The notes beneath the pieces were generated by a model. That model had not been told where the DNA came from. It saw nothing but the letters and a program-made list of their open reading frames with translations, and did not search any database. 43,266 nucleotides of DNA from Bacillota bacterium (GTDB lineage Bacteria > Bacillota > Bacilli > Paenibacillales > Paenibacillaceae): assembly GCA_023433615.1 (NCBI GenBank), contig JAEZCJ010000185.1:1-43266 (forward strand). The letters are read 5' to 3'. How positions within the stretch are numbered: position 1 is the stretch's first letter; every line of letters starts with the position of its first letter. This document shows positions 41,390 through 43,266 of the stretch, in pieces. The position numbers and the translations under genes are program-made.

Positions 41390-42397
41390 CTATGCCTTAT
41401 GCCGAAATGCGGTCACGATCAGCGAGATGATCTGAATGACGGAGACGAGTCCGATGAGATAGATGAGGCCGTTTGACGCCCGTTCCCAGATCATGCTAAG
41501 GGTATCGTACCCTTCGCCGCCTGCCTTTACGAGACCCGAATCGATCGCTTGCTGCATGAAGTCTGCATTCCAGATCGCCGGATCGGAGAACATGAAGATC
41601 GCCAAGACGAGATACAGAACGGTTACCGAGATCTCCATGCCGACGAGACGCGGTGTCCATCGCCTCGCGTTCAACTTCATGATCTCTTTCAGCACGCCGA
41701 CGACCAGGAGCACCCAGATATAAGGCAGGAATGAGTTGAACACTTCCGCGTCAAAGAACGGGATTACGGTACGATCTCCGCCTGCTAATCGCCATACGCC
41801 GAGTAAATCGATCGAGTAGCTGAACAACACGACGAACAAGACCGAGAAGATGATGCTTGCGATCGGTTCTGCAGGGCTGATTCGCCCCTTATCATCCGGC
41901 AGCTGCGGCAAATCTGAAGGTTTCCAAGGCTGCTCGGCCTTCTTCCCTATCGGCTTCCGAGCGCCGGTATATTCGAGAACGCCGAAGATAACCGTCACCC
42001 AAGCAAATCCTTGGATCAAACCGAGTAAGATCGTGACCAAGCTTTCTACAAAATGGTCCAGCAGGTTCGTCGGGTCCATGACTCCTTCGATCACGAACAT
42101 GATGCCGAGCGCGATCCCGATGGCTGCCCATACGATCCGCAGCACCGAGACATAACTTGGGAACAACTCCGGACCGATCAAGTAACGCTTGCTGCCGCGA
42201 TACCGGTCCGCCATCTCTCCGGGATTGCCCAGTTCAGCTAGTACAGCTTCCACACCCTGCGTTGAAGGCGGACTCTCTTGCGTTCGCTCTTCCAGCATAT
42301 CCTCGATCAATCCCCGCAGCTCCTTGTCGATTTCCTCCCTCTGCGCCTCCGGCAGCTTCTGCGTGACGGCGTAGACATACCTGTTAATCAGTTCCAT
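41390..42397 (-). CDS. HAAS-type membrane protein, PadR partner
   Basis: The protein of about 335 residues starts with a HAAS-like signalling domain (LINRYVYAVTQKLPEAQREE, EAVLAELGNPGEMADRYR) and then has several membrane helices (VLRIVWAAIGIALGIMFVIE, VTILLGLIQGFAWVTVIFGV, IIFSVLFVVLFSYSIDLLGV). ATG at 42397 follows GGAGG by 8 bases and overlaps the PadR 3' end by 14 bases, so the two are translationally coupled. PadR-HAAS pairs are frequent in Firmicutes and often control a stress or transport response at the membrane. Exact role unknown. Confidence 0.78.
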   Translation of the reverse strand: MELINRYVYAVTQKLPEAQREEIDKELRGLIEDMLEERTQESPPSTQGVEAVLAELGNPGEMADRYRGSKRYLIGPELFPSYVSVLRIVWAAIGIALGIMFVIEGVMDPTNLLDHFVESLVTILLGLIQGFAWVTVIFGVLEYTGARKPIGKKAEQPWKPSDLPQLPDDKGRISPAEPIASIIFSVLFVVLFSYSIDLLGVWRLAGGDRTVIPFFDAEVFNSFLPYIWVLLVVGVLKEIMKLNARRWTPRLVGMEISVTVLYLVLAIFMFSDPAIWNADFMQQAIDSGLVKAGGEGYDTLSMIWERASNGLIYLIGLVSVIQIISLIVTAFRHKA

Positions 42398-42737
42398 TCC
42401 CTTCTCCTCCATCCATTAATCGATTGACTCCTTCGGCCAGACTCGCCCACTCCTGACGCAAATGCGCATACACTTGCTTGCCTGTCTCGCTCAGCTGGTA
42501 ATATTTGCGCGGCCGCGCCTCATTGGTATCCCAGCTGCTTACGAGCAGCTCCTGCTTCTCCAATCTGCGCATGAGCGGGTAGAGCGTGCCAGGATCGATG
42601 CTGAGTCCCTTCTCCTCCAGAATGGAGACGAGCGAGTAGCCGTACTGCGGTTCGAACAATTGACTGAGTACGCTTAAGACGAGCGTCCCTCGTCTCAGCT
42701 CCTGCGTTAGACTTTGTATCGTCTCTTGGATATCCAT
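42384..42737 (-). CDS. PadR-family transcriptional regulator
   Basis: This protein of about 117 residues has a PadR winged helix: ELRRGTLVLSVLSQ, YGYSLVSILEEKGLS, DPGTLYPLMRRLEKQELL and the wing SWDTNEARPRKYYQLSETGK. The start is uncertain; GGGAG lies 11 bases before ATG 42737, and ATG 42746 is possible. Longer starts lie within the -10 region, so they are excluded. It probably represses its own promoter through the inverted repeat at 42762-42800. Confidence 0.82.
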   Translation of the reverse strand: MDIQETIQSLTQELRRGTLVLSVLSQLFEPQYGYSLVSILEEKGLSIDPGTLYPLMRRLEKQELLVSSWDTNEARPRKYYQLSETGKQVYAHLRQEWASLAEGVNRLMDGGEGNGTD

Positions 42738-42761
42738 CGCTTCCATCAACTCCCTATTCAT

Positions 42762-42800
42762 ACTATACTGTATGACACACACTATTGTAAAGTGTATAGT
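42762..42800 (-). promoter_or_regulatory. PadR promoter with inverted-repeat operator
   Basis: ACTATAC (42762-42768) and GTATAGT (42794-42800) form an inverted repeat 25 bases apart, the style of PadR operators. It encloses a promoter on the minus strand: TTTACA at 42791-42786, 18 bases, TATAGT at 42767-42762. Binding would block the PadR-HAAS operon, so autorepression is likely. Confidence 0.5.
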
Positions 42801-42817
42801 AATATAAATTCCACAAT

Positions 42818-42847
42818 AAAAAAGATCACCCCTTATAGGATGACCTT
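42818..42847 (-). terminator. Terminator after the SDR remnant
   Basis: On the minus strand GGTCATCC pairs with GGGTGATC across a short loop with two G-T pairs, then TTTTTTATT follows. It lies just after the stop of the decayed dehydrogenase. Confidence 0.6.
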
Positions 42848-42855
42848 AAACGCTG

Positions 42856-43195
42856 CTATTTGCCCAAGAATCCGCCCTCGGACTTGATATGTTGCCCCGT
42901 AATCCAACCTGCGCCTTCGCTTGCTCCAGAATGCGCTTCGGCGAGTCGCTGTCGGCTAGATCCGCCTCCATATGAGCAGCCCGAACCCCCATATGCCGCA
43001 GTTCCTCGCGCAAGCGCTCCGGTCAGCCGGCATCCGTACCGTTACCTTCGACGGCGTCGAATGCCCCCCAGTGCGTGAAGAAGATACTCGCTCCTGCTTC
43101 AGCCAGGAACGGCATACAGCAGTCCCGATGCCCTGTGCCCGGCTGGCGCCAGTTACGATTGCGACTGATCCATGTATATCGATGGCTGTTGCCAT
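42856..43195 (-). pseudogene. Decayed short-chain dehydrogenase
   Basis: Reading leftward from the ATG at 43195 (GGGAG 8 bases upstream) the frame begins as an SDR, VAIVTGASRAQGIGTAVCR. It then continues in another frame (FLAEAGASIFFTHWGAFDAV) and reaches a stop, and the C-terminal SDR end GAGWITGQHIKSEGGFLGK appears in yet another frame with a normal stop at 42856. The middle of the enzyme, including the catalytic Ser and YxxxK, is missing. At least one frameshift and one internal deletion are needed to explain it. Confidence 0.8.
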
Positions 43196-43208
43196 TGCTT
43201 CAACTCCC

Positions 43209-43227
43209 GCATTCTTTAGAAGAATGC
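43209..43227. promoter_or_regulatory. Short perfect palindrome before the SDR remnant
   Basis: GCATTCTT and AAGAATGC flank three bases. It lies 14 bases upstream of the dehydrogenase start, where a repressor could bind. No other signal is seen in the last 70 bases. Confidence 0.3.
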
Positions 43228-43266
43228 ATATAACCCCTCTTGATAATAGCGATATTCATCATCCGT

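Overview
The window looks like a chromosomal segment from a Bacillales bacterium, most probably a Paenibacillus-like genus. This rests on the moderately high GC content, strong GGAGG-type ribosome binding sites, LacI and ECF-sigma content, tRNA-responsive T-box leaders and overall protein style. It is an inference from gene style and not a database match.

Layout. (1) Positions 1-1410: a LacI-family regulator diverges from a barely entered gene, with two LacI-type palindromes between them. (2) 1607-6872: an AT-rich three-gene cassette, clearly foreign to its flanks. It holds a small XRE-type regulator, a methylase-like accessory protein, and a 1361-residue single-chain restriction-modification enzyme (GIY-YIG-like nuclease, SF2 helicase, N6-adenine methylase, target recognition). 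A decayed IS3-family element with both inverted repeats follows at 6919-7466. (3) 7523-15175, mostly minus strand: a WYL regulator, an AlkZ-like DNA glycosylase, an epoxide hydrolase, a sugar-acid operon (short-chain dehydrogenase then ManD-like dehydratase) with an operator inside its promoter, a Cys-rich pentapeptide-repeat protein, and a second LacI regulator. (4) 15403-20588: a P-loop kinase-like protein, a GNAT remnant, an ECF sigma/anti-sigma pair with its own ECF-type promoter, a second pentapeptide-like protein, and a sigma factor fused to two extra domains. (5) 20708-24460: a pair of fused ABC exporter half-transporters. (6) 24645-27569: a YdeI-like protein, an alpha/beta hydrolase, an amidohydrolase and an SRPBCC protein. 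(7) 27593-41348: the most unusual part, described below. (8) 41390-43195: a PadR regulator with a HAAS-type membrane protein, then a decayed short-chain dehydrogenase.

Region 7 gathers divergent versions of essential enzymes that are normally scattered: EPSP synthase and chorismate synthase, a threonyl-tRNA synthetase lacking the TGS domain and all four editing-site residues behind two tandem T-boxes, a ClpP, and an adenylosuccinate synthetase. The aroA-aroC pair and purA are each divergent from a LysR regulator. The two LysR proteins are close paralogs and the two enzyme promoters share a core. I infer that these are auxiliary copies of antimetabolite or antibiotic targets, kept as inducible substitutes. 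Whether canonical copies exist elsewhere in the genome cannot be seen here and is the deciding test.

Most genes in the right two thirds are on the minus strand in short operons. Several start codons given here are downstream of the longest possible start, chosen from ribosome binding sites and family N-termini.
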